A stretch of 64,000 nt of DNA from Streptomyces sp. A0958 (GTDB lineage Bacteria > Actinomycetota > Actinomycetes > Streptomycetales > Streptomycetaceae): the NCBI RefSeq assembly GCF_004795035.1, contig NZ_SSBK01000011.1, positions 1-64,000 on the forward strand, read 5' to 3'. Position numbers and translations under genes: made by a program. The notes under the pieces are model-generated. The model ran no database searches and had not been told where the DNA came from. It saw only the letters and a program-made list of their open reading frames with translations. Below, piece by piece: positions 31,276 to 40,679 of the stretch (positions are counted from its first letter, which is position 1; each line of letters opens with the position of its first letter).

Positions 31276-31887
31276 ATGGGACATCGTGAGGATCTGCTCG
31301 AAGGCGCGAAGCGCTGCCTGCTGGAGAAGGGGTACTCGCGCACGACGGCGCGTGACATCGTGGCCGCGTCGGGGACGAACCTCGCCTCCATCGGCTACCA
31401 CTACGGCTCCAAGGAGGCCCTGCTGAACCTCGCCTTCATCAAGGTGACGGAGGAGTGGGGCGAGATACTGACCAAGGGCGGCGAGGAGGCCGAGGCCGAG
31501 GCGGCGCCGGACGTGCCGGAAGCGCCGCTGGACCAGTTCCGCGAGACCTGGGAACGGGTGATCGGGAGCTACGAGCAGACCCGGGCCGTCTGGCAGCTCC
31601 AGATGGAGGTCATCTCCCGGATCGACTCCGACCCCGGACTGCAGAAGGCCCTCGCCGTTCCGCAGCGCGCGGGCCGCGACGGACTCGCCGAGAACATGCT
31701 CGGCATCGACCCCGACGCCGAGCCCGAGAAGGCGCGGGTGGCCGGCCTCTTCTGTCAGGCACTGCTCGCCGGTGTCATGGTCCAGTGGCTGATGGACACC
31801 GATTCGGCGCCCTCCGCGCAGGACCTGACGGACGGGCTGAAGGTGGTCCTGGAGGGGCGGAGGCCCGCGCACGAGCGCTCGTGCTGA
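31276..31887 (+). CDS. TetR/AcrR-family transcriptional regulator
   Basis: 203 residues. The N-terminal helix-turn-helix DNA-binding domain (about 5-50) includes AKRCLLEKGYSRTTARDIVAASGTNLASIGYHYGSKEALL, a classic TetR pattern. The C-terminal ligand-binding and dimer domain (about 60-200) has no recognised subfamily. No ribosome-binding site is visible before ATG 31276, so the message may be leaderless or start inside the palindrome block. The last codons and the stop are duplicated in a 39-bp tandem repeat. It converges with the PucR-type regulator; the shared GAC-N4-GTC core suggests it could also act on the proline genes. Confidence 0.92.
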   Translation: MGHREDLLEGAKRCLLEKGYSRTTARDIVAASGTNLASIGYHYGSKEALLNLAFIKVTEEWGEILTKGGEEAEAEAAPDVPEAPLDQFRETWERVIGSYEQTRAVWQLQMEVISRIDSDPGLQKALAVPQRAGRDGLAENMLGIDPDAEPEKARVAGLFCQALLAGVMVQWLMDTDSAPSAQDLTDGLKVVLEGRRPAHERSC

Positions 31888-31939
31888 CTACCTGGGCGGA
31901 CGCCCGCGCACGAGGGCTCACGCTGACTACCGGGGCGGG
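31863..31939 (+). repeat. two 39-bp tandem units spanning the TetR gene stop codon
   Basis: GCCCGCGCACGAG begins at 31863 and again at 31902, and the two units agree over most of 39 bp. Each contains the last codons and TGA of the TetR gene in frame (39 = 13 codons). This resembles the 42-bp array at 2024-2149. Confidence 0.8.
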
Positions 31940-31951
31940 GGCGCCGGCGGC

Positions 31952-33094
31952 TCAGAGCCGGGCCGCCTTCAACGCCATGTGCAGCAGCAGCCGGTCCTCG
32001 CCGTCGTTCAGGTCGAGGCCGGTGAGCTGCTGGACCCGGGAGAGGCGGTAGTACAGCGTCTGGCGGTGGATGCCCAGCTCGGCGGCGGTCCGCGAGGCCT
32101 GGCCCGCGCAGTCCAGGAACATTTCGGCGGTGCGCGCGAGGTCCCGGTGCGGCGGGGCGAGCAGCGGGCGCACCGCATGGTCCGGCGGCGCGTCCGGGGC
32201 GAGCGCGGTCAGCGTCCGGTACGGGCCGATGGCCGACCACTCGGCGACCGGGCCGAACCGGCTCTCGGCCGCCGCCGCGCGGGCCGCCGCCGACGCCTCG
32301 TGCCAGGCGTCGGCCAGCTCCGCGAGGCCCCGGCGCGGGACCGCGATCCCGGCGGTGGCGGCCGTCCCCGGCGCGGCGCGCAGCCGGTCGGCGGCGGTGA
32401 GCGCCGGGTCCAGCACGTCGGGGGAGCGCAGCCGGATCAGGGCGGCCAGCGCGGGCGGCCCGGACCGGCCCGGGGTCGGGGCGCCGGTCAGTGCCGCCGC
32501 CGAGGGGACCGTGCGCACCGCGGGCGCCCCGTCCGGCCACGGGGTCACGCACACCACGGTGTGCAGCCCCTCCGCGTCCGGGCCCAGCGCCTCGCCCAGC
32601 GCGGCCACCGCCATGTCCCGCTGCCAGCCGCGCCCGGCGGCGAGGACCGCGCCGAACTCCCGGGACAGGTCGGTGCCGGCCCGCTCCTCGTCGAAGAGCA
32701 GCGCGCCGATCCGCGCCGCCACCTCCATCGCCGCGTCGAGCTGCCGGTCGGTGGGCCCGGGGTCGGTGTCCAGCAGCCATACGTAACCGAGCACGACGCC
32801 CCGATGGCGTACCGGCAGGCAGATGCGGCCCCGGTTGACGCCGGCCTCGGGGGCGGCCGGGATGCGGACGGGGCCGGTGGCGCGGGTGATGCCGAAGTTC
32901 TCGAACCAGGCGCGGACCGCCGGGGTGGAGCGGCGGGTCAGGATCGACCGGGTGCGGACCGGGTCCATGGCCGTGGTGTCGTCGCTGTCGTGGGCTCCGA
33001 AGGCGACCAGGCCGAAGTCCCGGTTCTCCAGCGTCGCCGGGACGCCGAGCAGCGCCGAGATCTCGTCCACCAGCTCCTGGTAATCGCCCTTCAC
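31952..33094 (-). CDS. PucR/CdaR-family regulator, probable proline-catabolism activator
   Basis: About 380 residues from GTG 33094 ([32 protein letters not shown]). An N-terminal GAF-like sensor region, a central GGDEF-like CdaR segment ([10 protein letters not shown]) and a C-terminal PucR helix-turn-helix ([44 protein letters not shown]) are visible. It is transcribed divergently from proline dehydrogenase, with palindromes in the 188-base gap. PucR-type PutR of Bacillus subtilis activates proline-use genes, so the same job is inferred here; proline or its product would be the signal. Confidence 0.88.
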   Translation of the reverse strand: MKGDYQELVDEISALLGVPATLENRDFGLVAFGAHDSDDTTAMDPVRTRSILTRRSTPAVRAWFENFGITRATGPVRIPAAPEAGVNRGRICLPVRHRGVVLGYVWLLDTDPGPTDRQLDAAMEVAARIGALLFDEERAGTDLSREFGAVLAAGRGWQRDMAVAALGEALGPDAEGLHTVVCVTPWPDGAPAVRTVPSAAALTGAPTPGRSGPPALAALIRLRSPDVLDPALTAADRLRAAPGTAATAGIAVPRRGLAELADAWHEASAAARAAAAESRFGPVAEWSAIGPYRTLTALAPDAPPDHAVRPLLAPPHRDLARTAEMFLDCAGQASRTAAELGIHRQTLYYRLSRVQQLTGLDLNDGEDRLLLHMALKAARL

Positions 33095-33114
33095 CCGCCC
33101 ATTCTCGCACCCCT

Positions 33115-33130
33115 TCAGACATATGTCTGA
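33115..33130 (+). promoter_or_regulatory. 16-bp perfect palindrome in the PucR/PRODH promoter region
   Basis: TCAGACATATGTCTGA is perfectly symmetric and lies 21 bases upstream of the PucR-type gene. Its AGAC-N4-GTCT core matches the palindrome in front of the TetR gene at 31229-31240. Confidence 0.75.
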
Positions 33131-33150
33131 GATCCAGTCCACGGATGCGT

Positions 33151-33160
33151 GACAGCTGTC
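33151..33160 (+). promoter_or_regulatory. second GACA-N2-TGTC palindrome
   Basis: GACAGCTGTC, a 10-bp palindrome 33 bases (about three helical turns) from the equivalent GACATATGTC core at 33118-33127. The spacing suits cooperative binding on one face of the DNA. Confidence 0.55.
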
Positions 33161-33282
33161 GATGGCCGAGGATCGGAGCAATCCTTAGATTTCACGGTGG
33201 TTCTCCGTGCTGTACCGCTTATGTTCCTTACCGGGCATATATGGCGGTGCGGCTTCGTTCGTACTTTCCGTGGAGGTGCCCC

Positions 33283-34209
33283 GTGCTGGGTCCCGTGATT
33301 CTCGCCGCGTCCCGCAGCGACAAGATGCGCCGGTTCGTCTCGGCGGCGCCCGGCACCAAGCAGGTCGTGGACCGCTTCATCGCAGGTGAGACGGTCGACC
33401 AGGTCGTCACCGTCATCCAGGACGCCGCGGACAAGGGCCTGGAGCTCACCCTCGACGTGGTCGGCGAGGACATCACCACGTCCGAGCAGGCCGCCGCCGC
33501 GCGCGACGCCTATCTGGAGCTCATCGGTCGGCTGAAGGACCTCGGCCTGGGCACCCGGGCGGAGATGTCCGTCAAGCTGTCGATGTTCGGCCTGTCGCTG
33601 GAGAACGGCCACGAGCTGGCCCTCGCCAACGTGCGCCCGGTGGTCGAGGCCGCCGCGGCGATCGGCACCACGGTCACCCTGGACGCCGAGGACCACACCA
33701 CCCTGGACTCGATGTTCGCCATCCACGAGGAGCTGCGGAAGGACCACCCGGAGACCGGGTGCGTCATCCAGGCGTACCTGTTCCGCACCGAGGAGGACGC
33801 CCGCCGCCTCGCCGCCGCCGGCAGCCGGGTGCGCATCGTGAAGGGCGCCTACAAGGAGCCCGCCTCCGTCGCGTACCAGGACAAGGCCGAGATCGACAAG
33901 GCGTACGTCCGCGTCCTGAGGACCCTGATGGAGGGCGAGGGCTACCCGATGATCGGGTCCCACGACCCCCGCCTCATCGCGATCGCCCAGGAGCTGGGCC
34001 GCAAGGCCGGCCGCAAGCTGGACGAGTACGAGTTCCAGATGCTGTACGGCATCCGCAGCGACGAGCAGATCCGGCTCGCGGCCGAGGGCCACCGCATGCG
34101 TGTCTACACCGCGTACGGCACCGACTGGTACGGCTACTTCATGCGCCGCCTGGCGGAGAAGCCGGCCAACCTGCTGTTCTTCGGCCGCTCCATCCTCACC
34201 AAGGGCTGA
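33283..34209 (+). CDS. proline dehydrogenase (monofunctional PRODH)
   Basis: 308 residues from GTG 33283, which has GGAGG 6 bases upstream; the frame is open further upstream but across the promoter region. An FAD-dependent beta/alpha barrel that oxidises L-proline to pyrroline-5-carboxylate. Typical segments are EMSVKLSMFGL, TVTLDAEDHTTLDSMFAIHEEL, VIQAYLFRTEEDARRL, RIVKGAYKEPASVAYQDK, MIGSHDPRLI and EFQMLYGIRSDEQIRL, the last near the substrate. The size matches Gram-positive PutB-like enzymes. The dehydrogenase for the next step starts 39 bases downstream, giving a two-gene proline-to-glutamate operon facing the PucR-type regulator. Confidence 0.95.
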   Translation: MLGPVILAASRSDKMRRFVSAAPGTKQVVDRFIAGETVDQVVTVIQDAADKGLELTLDVVGEDITTSEQAAAARDAYLELIGRLKDLGLGTRAEMSVKLSMFGLSLENGHELALANVRPVVEAAAAIGTTVTLDAEDHTTLDSMFAIHEELRKDHPETGCVIQAYLFRTEEDARRLAAAGSRVRIVKGAYKEPASVAYQDKAEIDKAYVRVLRTLMEGEGYPMIGSHDPRLIAIAQELGRKAGRKLDEYEFQMLYGIRSDEQIRLAAEGHRMRVYTAYGTDWYGYFMRRLAEKPANLLFFGRSILTKG

Positions 34210-34248
34210 GCCCCTTCCATCCCGCTACCTGAAGGAGCAAAGGAACCC

Positions 34249-35880
34249 ATGGACGCTGTGACCCAGGTCCCCGCGCCGGTCAACGAGCCGGTCCACTCCT
34301 ACGCCCCGGGCTCCCCGGAGCGCGCCCGCCTGGAGGCGAAGCTCAAGGAGCTCAGCCAGAACCCGGTCGATCTGCCGATGACCATCGGCGGCGAGAAGCG
34401 GATGGGTGGCGGCGAGCGCGTCGACGTCGTGCAGCCCCACAACCACAAGGCCGTCATCGGCACCTTCGCCGGCGCCACCGAGCAGGACGCCCAGGACGCG
34501 ATCGACGCCGCCCTGGCCGCCGCCCCGGCCTGGCGTGCGATGTCCTTCGACGACCGCGCCGCCATCATCCTGCGCGCCGCCGAGCTGCTGTCCGGCCCCT
34601 GGCGCGAGACGCTGGCCGCGTCCACGATGCTCGGCCAGGGCAAGACCGCCCAGCAGGCCGAGATCGACTGCCCCTGCGAGCTGGTCGACTTCTGGCGCTT
34701 CAACGTGCACTACGCGCGCCAGATCCTGGCCGAGCAGCCCCCGGCCAACTCCCCGGGCGTGTGGAACCGCATGGACCACCGCCCGCTGGAGGGCTTCGTC
34801 TACGCGATCACGCCGTTCAACTTCTCGGCCATCGCGGCCAACCTGCCGACCGCGCCCGCCCTCATGGGCAACGTCGTGGTGTGGAAGCCGTCCCCGACGC
34901 AGACGCACGCCGCCGTGCTGCTGATGCGGCTCCTGGAGGAGGCGGGTCTGCCCAAGGGCGTCATCAACCTGGTGACGGGCGACGGCATCGCCGTCTCCGA
35001 GGTGGCCCTCAACCACCGCGACCTGGCCGGCATCCACTTCACCGGCTCGACCCCCACCTTCCAGCACCTGTGGAAGACGGTCGGCAACAACATCGCCAAC
35101 TACCGCACCTACCCGCGGCTCGTCGGCGAGACCGGTGGCAAGGACTTCGTCGTCGCCCACCCGTCGGCCGACCACGCGATCCTGAAGACCGCGCTGACCC
35201 GCGGCTCCTTCGAGTACCAGGGCCAGAAGTGCTCGGCGACCTCGCGCGCCTACATCCCGGCCTCCATCTGGAACTCCGGCTTCAAGGAGGCGTTCGCGGC
35301 CGAGGTCGACTCCATCACCATGGGCGACGTCACCGACCTGTCGCACTTCATGGGCGCCGTCATCGACGACCGCTCGTTCGCGAAGAACAAGGCCGCCATC
35401 GACCGCGCCGCCGCCGACCCGGCGTGCACGATCATCGCGGGCGGCACGTACGACGACTCGGTGGGCTACTTCGTCCGTCCGACCGTCATCGAGTGCACCG
35501 ACCCCGAGAACGAGGTCTTCACGACCGAGTACTTCGGCCCGATCCTCGCCGTCCACGTCTACGAGGACGAGAAGTACGACGCGATGCTGGAGCAGATGGA
35601 GTCGGTCTCCGACTACGCCCTGACCGGTTCCGTCATCGCGAACGACCGCGCCGCCGCCGCGTACACGATGGACAAGCTGCGGTACGCCGCGGGCAACTTC
35701 TACATCAACGACAAGTCGACCGGTGCCGTCGTCGGCCAGCAGCCCTTCGGCGGCGGCCGCGCCTCCGGTACGAACGACAAGGCGGGCGCCCCGCAGAACC
35801 TCCAGCGCTGGACCCTCACCCGGGCCATCAAGGAGACGCTGGTCCCGCCGACCGACTACACCTACCCCCACCAGGGCTGA
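34249..35880 (+). CDS. pruA: L-glutamate gamma-semialdehyde (P5C) dehydrogenase
   Basis: 543 residues of the aldehyde dehydrogenase superfamily. The catalytic cysteine is C328 (YQGQKCSATSRAYIP), the general-base glutamate E294 (LVGETGGKDFVV), and the cofactor region includes FTGSTPTF. The long N-terminus and FGGGRASGTNDKAG are typical of the P5C dehydrogenase branch. It oxidises glutamate semialdehyde to glutamate with NAD+, finishing proline breakdown. ATG 34249 with a GAAGGAG site; 39 bases after PRODH. Confidence 0.96.
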   Translation: MDAVTQVPAPVNEPVHSYAPGSPERARLEAKLKELSQNPVDLPMTIGGEKRMGGGERVDVVQPHNHKAVIGTFAGATEQDAQDAIDAALAAAPAWRAMSFDDRAAIILRAAELLSGPWRETLAASTMLGQGKTAQQAEIDCPCELVDFWRFNVHYARQILAEQPPANSPGVWNRMDHRPLEGFVYAITPFNFSAIAANLPTAPALMGNVVVWKPSPTQTHAAVLLMRLLEEAGLPKGVINLVTGDGIAVSEVALNHRDLAGIHFTGSTPTFQHLWKTVGNNIANYRTYPRLVGETGGKDFVVAHPSADHAILKTALTRGSFEYQGQKCSATSRAYIPASIWNSGFKEAFAAEVDSITMGDVTDLSHFMGAVIDDRSFAKNKAAIDRAAADPACTIIAGGTYDDSVGYFVRPTVIECTDPENEVFTTEYFGPILAVHVYEDEKYDAMLEQMESVSDYALTGSVIANDRAAAAYTMDKLRYAAGNFYINDKSTGAVVGQQPFGGGRASGTNDKAGAPQNLQRWTLTRAIKETLVPPTDYTYPHQG

Positions 35881-35963
35881 CGCCCCCGGGGCGCCGCACC
35901 CCGGCGCCCCGCCCCGATTCCCGCCCCCCGACCGGTTCCCCTGCCGGACGGGGGGCGGTTTCC

Positions 35964-36068
35964 ATGGAATGGTGGACGCCGACCCCGGAGCAGGTCACCA
36001 CCCCTGAGCCGGCACTTTCCCCCGCCGTGCGGGCTCTCATCCGGGAGCTGAGAGTGAGCGGCGGGTGA
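35964..36068 (+). CDS. possible 34-aa small protein
   Basis: ATG 35964 behind GGGGGG with about 8 bases spacing opens a short frame: MEWWTPTPEQVTTPEPALS... ending ALIRELRVSGG. Codon third positions are G/C-rich as in real genes, and there is a plausible amphipathic end helix. No family recognised. It could be chance; conservation would decide. Confidence 0.35.
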   Translation: MEWWTPTPEQVTTPEPALSPAVRALIRELRVSGG

Positions 36069-36326
36069 GCGGCCGTAAACCTCCGTCTCAGATAGTAGGA
36101 AGTCCGAGTAATTGTGGAGACAGACCGGCCCAGCTGTTCTAGCTTTGTAGAAGCCGAACGTCTCGCTAGATCAAGCGACTGGCGGTCGTGAGCGCGCGCC
36201 CTGGAGCAGGCAATCCCTGCGGCGCCTGCTCCCCGCCCCTTCCGGCGCCTCGAAATCACTGATCTCGACATCACGTTCACGCTGTTCGATCTCGAAATCC
36301 GCGCGATCTCAAGGAGTCGATCCATC
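36069..36326 (+). promoter_or_regulatory. upstream region of the 43-aa gene: unusually A/T-rich stretch and hairpin
   Basis: About 36090-36160 is lower in G+C than its surroundings and is a likely promoter region. GGAGCAGGC (36203-36211) pairs with GCCTGCTCC (36224-36232) as a 9-bp hairpin. CTCGAAATC is repeated at 36249-36257 and 36291-36299. No other gene is seen in the stretch. Confidence 0.5.
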
Positions 36327-36458
36327 ATGGCCGAGACCACTGTCCGCCGCCGCGTCCGTCACGCCCACCGCCCGGCCGAGTCGGAGCGGAAGGCTGCTGC
36401 CGCCGCCCTGCAGCGCGCCCTGGACCGCAGGGACAACGGCGGCTCCACCGGTCACTGA
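36327..36458 (+). CDS. 43-aa basic small protein
   Basis: MAETTVRRRVRHAHRP... to ...DNGGSTGH, 43 residues, rich in Arg and Ala. A helical middle (SERKAAAAALQRALDRRD) sits between basic and Gly-rich ends. AAGGAG lies 10 bases before ATG 36327. I believe similar short proteins occur in other Streptomyces at this place, but no function is known. The long, structured upstream region (36069-36326) suggests regulated expression. Confidence 0.6.
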   Translation: MAETTVRRRVRHAHRPAESERKAAAAALQRALDRRDNGGSTGH

Positions 36459-36493
36459 ACCGGCCCCCGCCGGCCCCGCTCAGCCGCCCGCGC

Positions 36494-38065
36494 TCAGGCG
36501 CGGCTGATCTCGAAGTGGTCGATGCGTTCGCCGGACTCGGCGAGCGCGGTGACCTTCATCCGGGCGTGCCGCCCGGTCTCCACCTCCACCGCGAGGAACG
36601 AGAACCCCGTGTAGCGCACCCGCGACCACTCCACGGTCTCGGTGGCCTTTCCGCCGCCCTTGGCCACGTGGTACGTCTTCACGCTCTCCACGTCCGCGAC
36701 GTGGCCCTCGTAGCTGTCGGGCACCGGGAAGTCGTAGAGCGCCTTGCCCGCGCCGCCCGCCGTGACGTAGACGATGCCGTCCCGCTTCGGGTTCGTGCGC
36801 TCGCCGATGGGCACCTCGCGCTTGACCGCGTTCTTCAGGATCGCGTCGGTGCGCTCGTAGACGTGGTTGTGCCCGTTGATGACCAGGTCCACCCGGTGCT
36901 TCTCGAAGAGCGGCACCCAGGCGTCCCGCACCCCGCCGTCCGAGGCGTGCGCGTTCGTCGTGGAGAAGGCGCAGTGGTGGAAGAAGACCACCAGGAAGTC
37001 GATGTCACGGCGGGCCCGCAGCTCACCCAGGCGCCGGTCCAGCCAGCGGGTCTGCCTGCCGCCGCTGATGCCGAAGTTGGCGGGGATCTCGTGGCTGACG
37101 TCGTTGGCGTCCAGCGCGATCACGCCGACGTTGCCGTGCACGAAGGAGTAGGCGCCGGGCTGGCCGACCGGGTCCGGGCCGTTGTCCGGCAGGGTCCAGC
37201 GGGCGTTCTGTCCGCCGTAGCCGTCCGGCGAGTACCAGGCCTCCATGTCGTGGTTGCCGGTCGTCACCATCCACGGCACCGTCTTGGAGACGGTCTCCGT
37301 CTGCGCCAGGAACTGGTCCCAGGTGCGCGCGTCGTAGGTGTCGGTGGTCTGGCCCGAGCCGGACGGGTCGGCGTAGCAGATGTCGCCCGCGTGCAGGTGG
37401 AAGGCCGGGTTCTGGCCCAGGATCAGCTGGTCGTTGCCGAGCGCGTGGTAGCTGACGCCCTGGTCGCCGAAGGCGGTGAAGGTGAAGTTTTGGGCGTGCG
37501 AGGGGGCGGTGGTGAAGGTGCCGAGCGTGCCCAGATTGCGGGTGTCGGCCGGGTCGAAGCCGTCGTGGCCGACGCCGTAGTAGTACGTCGTGCCGGGCTT
37601 CAGCCGCTCCAGGGAGGCGTGTACGTAGAACTGCTCGGCCGCCGCGATCTTGCCGTCGTTCAGCAGCGGCGTCGTCAGGTGGCGCACCTCGGCGTCGATC
37701 TTCCGGCTCAGCGCCCACGGCTTCAGGCCGATGCGGATGTACGGGCGGCGCACCGCGAAGGGGACCTGCCAGGAGACCGCCATCCGCGTCCGCGGGTCGG
37801 CGCCGTACGCCAGGTGCCGGCCGAACGGGGCGACCAGCGAGCCGTCGACCCGGGTGGTGCTGTGCGAGGTGAGCACGGTGGGCGCCGCGTACGCGGGGGA
37901 GGAGGCGAGCGAGGTGCCGATCCCGACTCCGGCCACGGCGGCGGTCGCCACGCTCGTACGCAGCACCCCGCGGCGGGTCAGCCGGGTGCGCAGGTAGTCG
38001 TGCTGCTCGGCCATGCTCATGCGGTCGGCGAGCTTCTCGGGGATACCGAATCGGGGGATGTCCAT
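36494..38065 (-). CDS. Tat-exported purple-acid-phosphatase-type metallophosphoesterase
   Basis: 523 residues from ATG 38065 with GGAGG 9 bases upstream. The N-terminus has a twin-arginine signal (LTRRGVLRTSVATAAVAGVGIG...AYAAP), so it folds in the cytosol with its metals and is secreted. A fibronectin-like N-terminal purple acid phosphatase domain is followed by the metallophosphoesterase core: GDICYAD, TGNHDMEAW, FFHHCAFS and NGHNHVYER, all metal ligands present. It likely releases phosphate from extracellular esters; control by phosphate (PhoP) is possible, but no PHO box was confirmed. It diverges from leuB across 130 bases. Confidence 0.92.
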   Translation of the reverse strand: MDIPRFGIPEKLADRMSMAEQHDYLRTRLTRRGVLRTSVATAAVAGVGIGTSLASSPAYAAPTVLTSHSTTRVDGSLVAPFGRHLAYGADPRTRMAVSWQVPFAVRRPYIRIGLKPWALSRKIDAEVRHLTTPLLNDGKIAAAEQFYVHASLERLKPGTTYYYGVGHDGFDPADTRNLGTLGTFTTAPSHAQNFTFTAFGDQGVSYHALGNDQLILGQNPAFHLHAGDICYADPSGSGQTTDTYDARTWDQFLAQTETVSKTVPWMVTTGNHDMEAWYSPDGYGGQNARWTLPDNGPDPVGQPGAYSFVHGNVGVIALDANDVSHEIPANFGISGGRQTRWLDRRLGELRARRDIDFLVVFFHHCAFSTTNAHASDGGVRDAWVPLFEKHRVDLVINGHNHVYERTDAILKNAVKREVPIGERTNPKRDGIVYVTAGGAGKALYDFPVPDSYEGHVADVESVKTYHVAKGGGKATETVEWSRVRYTGFSFLAVEVETGRHARMKVTALAESGERIDHFEISRA

Positions 38066-38195
38066 GGGCGCCAACCTCCACCGGCCGGCTGACGTGGTCC
38101 CGTCCGGTAGGTGAACGGTACACGTACAGCTCCCCACGTGTCCGTATGGTGGACGTGACGTGTCATGGGATGGGACGGGCAGTAAGGTGCCGGAC

Positions 38196-39236
38196 ATGTC
38201 TCGCAGCATCAATCTCGCAGTGATCCCCGGTGACGGTATCGGCCAGGAGGTCGTGGCCCAGGGCCTCAAGGTCCTCAACGCTGTTCTCCCGCAGGATGTG
38301 AAGCTGGAGACCAAGGAGTACGACCTTGGCGCCCGGCGCTGGCACCGTACCGGCGAAACCCTCCCCGACGCGGAGCTCGAAGCCCTCAAGGGCCACGACG
38401 CCATCCTGCTCGGCGCGATCGGTGACCCGTCCGTGCCCTCCGGCGTCCTGGAGCGCGGGCTGCTGCTGAAGCTGCGCTTCGCCTTCGACCACTTCATCAA
38501 CCTGCGGCCGTCGAAGCTCTTCCCGAACACGGACACCCCGCTCGCCGGCCGTCCGGACATCGACTTCGTCGTCGTCCGCGAGGGCACCGAGGGCCCGTAC
38601 ACCGGCAACGGCGGCTCGCTGCGCACCGGCACGGAGCACGAGGTCGCCACCGAGGTCAGCCTGAACACGGCCTTCGGTGTCGAGCGCGTCGTCCGCGACG
38701 CCTTCGAGCGCGCCGCCGCCCGCCCGCGCAAGAAGCTGACGCTGGTCCACAAGAACAACGTCCTCGTGTACGCGGGCCACCTGTGGAAGAACACCTTCGA
38801 CAAGGTGGCGGCCGAATACCCGCAGGTCACCACCGACTACCTGCACGTCGACGCCGCGACGATCTTCTTCGTCACCCAGCCGGAGCGCTTCGACGTCATC
38901 GTCACCGACAACCTCTTCGGCGACATCCTCACCGACCTCGCCGCGGCCGTCTCCGGCGGCATCGGCCTGGCCGCCTCCGGCAACATCAACCCGACGGGCG
39001 CCTTCCCGTCGATGTTCGAGCCGGTCCACGGCTCCGCCCCCGACATCGCGGGGCAGGGCAAGGCCGACCCGACCGCCACGATCCTCTCCGTCGCCCTCCT
39101 GCTGCGCCACCTCGGCTACGAGGCCGAGGCCGTGCGCATCGAGGACGCAGTCTCCGCCGACCTCGCGGAGCGCGACGGTACCGCTCGTACCACCGACGAG
39201 ATCGGCGACGCGCTCGCGGTACGCGTAGCGGGCTGA
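38196..39236 (+). CDS. leuB: 3-isopropylmalate dehydrogenase
   Basis: 346 residues. NAD-dependent oxidative decarboxylation of 3-isopropylmalate to 2-oxoisocaproate in leucine synthesis. Motifs: [17 protein letters not shown], the substrate-binding RPSKL and [13 protein letters not shown], the LVHKNNVL lysine, and the metal-binding [14 protein letters not shown]. The length matches the family. ATG 38196. The gene is diverged from the phosphatase and closed by a 14-bp terminator. It lies apart from leuA/leuCD, as usual in Streptomyces. Confidence 0.96.
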   Translation: MSRSINLAVIPGDGIGQEVVAQGLKVLNAVLPQDVKLETKEYDLGARRWHRTGETLPDAELEALKGHDAILLGAIGDPSVPSGVLERGLLLKLRFAFDHFINLRPSKLFPNTDTPLAGRPDIDFVVVREGTEGPYTGNGGSLRTGTEHEVATEVSLNTAFGVERVVRDAFERAAARPRKKLTLVHKNNVLVYAGHLWKNTFDKVAAEYPQVTTDYLHVDAATIFFVTQPERFDVIVTDNLFGDILTDLAAAVSGGIGLAASGNINPTGAFPSMFEPVHGSAPDIAGQGKADPTATILSVALLLRHLGYEAEAVRIEDAVSADLAERDGTARTTDEIGDALAVRVAG

Positions 39237-39251
39237 TCCGACGACTCCCAC

Positions 39252-39288
39252 AGAAGCCGCCGGGTCGCACACGCACCCGGCGGCTTCT
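39252..39288 (+). terminator. terminator after leuB
   Basis: Perfect 14-bp stem, AGAAGCCGCCGGGT (39252-39265) with its complement at 39275-39288, around a nine-base loop, followed by a C/T-rich stretch. Confidence 0.85.
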
Positions 39289-39477
39289 CCTGTGCGGCCC
39301 CGGGTGTGACCATCGAACCCTGGACCGCGTCCGCGTCATTTCCTGCAACGGCCCCGTCGGGCGATAATCGAACGGGACCGTGGCCCGCGGTGAAGCTCGG
39401 ACGTCCTAGCACCTGTCTGACAGCAGGGAGGCGCGAACGCGGTCCTACACACACAAAACGGTGAAGGACACGCACTC

Positions 39478-40566
39478 ATGACGACGCCCACGATCGAGCT
39501 CAAGCCCTCCTCGAACCCGCTGTCCGACGCGGAGCGCGAGGCGTACATGGCCAATCCCGGATTCGGCCGCTACTTCACCGACCACATGGTGACGATCAAG
39601 TGGACCGAGGGCCGCGGCTGGCACGACGCCCAGCTCACCCCGTACGCGCCGCTGTCGATCGACCCGGCCAACATGACGCTGCACTACGGCCAGGAGATCT
39701 TCGAGGGTCTGAAGGCCTACCGCCAGCCCGACGGCTCGGTCGCCACCTTCCGCCCCGAGGCCAACGCCGAGCGCTTCCGGTCCTCCGCGCGCCGGGTCGC
39801 CATGCCCGAGCTGCCCGTCGAGACCTTCGTCGCGGCCTGTGACGCGCTCGTCCGGCAGGACGAGGCCTGGGTTCCGCCCCACGGCGGCGAGGAGTCCCTC
39901 TACCTGCGCCCGTTCATGATCGCGACCGAGGTCGGCCTCGGCGTGCGCCCGGCCAACGAGTACCTCTTCATCGTCATCGCCTCGCCCGCCGGCGCCTACT
40001 TCCCCGGCGGCGTCAAGCCGGTCTCCATCTGGCTCTCCGAGGACCGGGTGCGCGCCGTCCCCGGCGGCATGGGCGACGCCAAGACCGGCGGCAACTACGC
40101 CGCGTCCCTCCTCGCCCAGGCCGAGGCCGCCACCAAGGGCTGCGACCAGGTCGCCTACCTCGACGCCGTCGAGCACAAGTGGGTCGAGGAACTGGGCGGG
40201 ATGAACCTCTACTTCGTCTACGGCGACAAGATCGTCACCCCGGCCCTGACCGGCTCCCTGCTCGCGGGCATCACCCGTGACTCGCTCCTCAAGGTCGCCG
40301 CCGACCTCGGCTACGAGCCCGAGGAGAGCCGCGTCTCCATCGACCAGTGGCGCGACGACACGGCCGCCGGCACCCTCACCGAGGTCTTCGCCTGCGGCAC
40401 CGCCGCAGTCATCACCCCCGTCGGCACCGTGAAGAGCGCGGGCGCCGAGTGGACCCAGGGCGACGGCACGCCCGGCCCGGTCACCCTGACGCTGCGCGAG
40501 CGCCTGCTCGACATCCAGCGCGGCACCGTCGAGGACACCCACGGCTGGATGCACCCGCTCGCGTAG
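39478..40566 (+). CDS. ilvE: branched-chain amino-acid aminotransferase
   Basis: 362 residues, class IV PLP enzyme transferring the amino group of glutamate to the Val, Leu and Ile oxoacids. Pyridoxal phosphate should bind K202 in [16 protein letters not shown]. The substrate-side segments [15 protein letters not shown] and [10 protein letters not shown] are standard, as is the C-terminal [16 protein letters not shown] 39478 with a GTGAAGGA site. It lies 241 bases after leuB beyond the terminator, so it has its own promoter; a 17-bp terminator follows. Confidence 0.97.
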   Translation: MTTPTIELKPSSNPLSDAEREAYMANPGFGRYFTDHMVTIKWTEGRGWHDAQLTPYAPLSIDPANMTLHYGQEIFEGLKAYRQPDGSVATFRPEANAERFRSSARRVAMPELPVETFVAACDALVRQDEAWVPPHGGEESLYLRPFMIATEVGLGVRPANEYLFIVIASPAGAYFPGGVKPVSIWLSEDRVRAVPGGMGDAKTGGNYAASLLAQAEAATKGCDQVAYLDAVEHKWVEELGGMNLYFVYGDKIVTPALTGSLLAGITRDSLLKVAADLGYEPEESRVSIDQWRDDTAAGTLTEVFACGTAAVITPVGTVKSAGAEWTQGDGTPGPVTLTLRERLLDIQRGTVEDTHGWMHPLA

Positions 40567-40576
40567 GGCGGCTCGC

Positions 40577-40615
40577 ACACGGGAAGGCCGGGCCGGGTGC
40601 CCGGCCTTCCCGTGT
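40577..40615 (+). terminator. terminator after ilvE
   Basis: Perfect 17-bp stem, ACACGGGAAGGCCGGGC (40577-40593) with its complement at 40599-40615, around CGGGT. Confidence 0.9.
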
Positions 40616-40679
40616 ACCGCTGCGCCCGCATCCTGAGACGGGGCGGGTCAGCGAGGCGGTCCTGTGCCAGACTGCCTCC

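Noticed and set aside
37023..38123. Second large minus-strand frame inside the phosphatase gene
   Set aside because: It is a shadow frame of the well-supported metallophosphoesterase, Arg/Pro-rich and without motifs.
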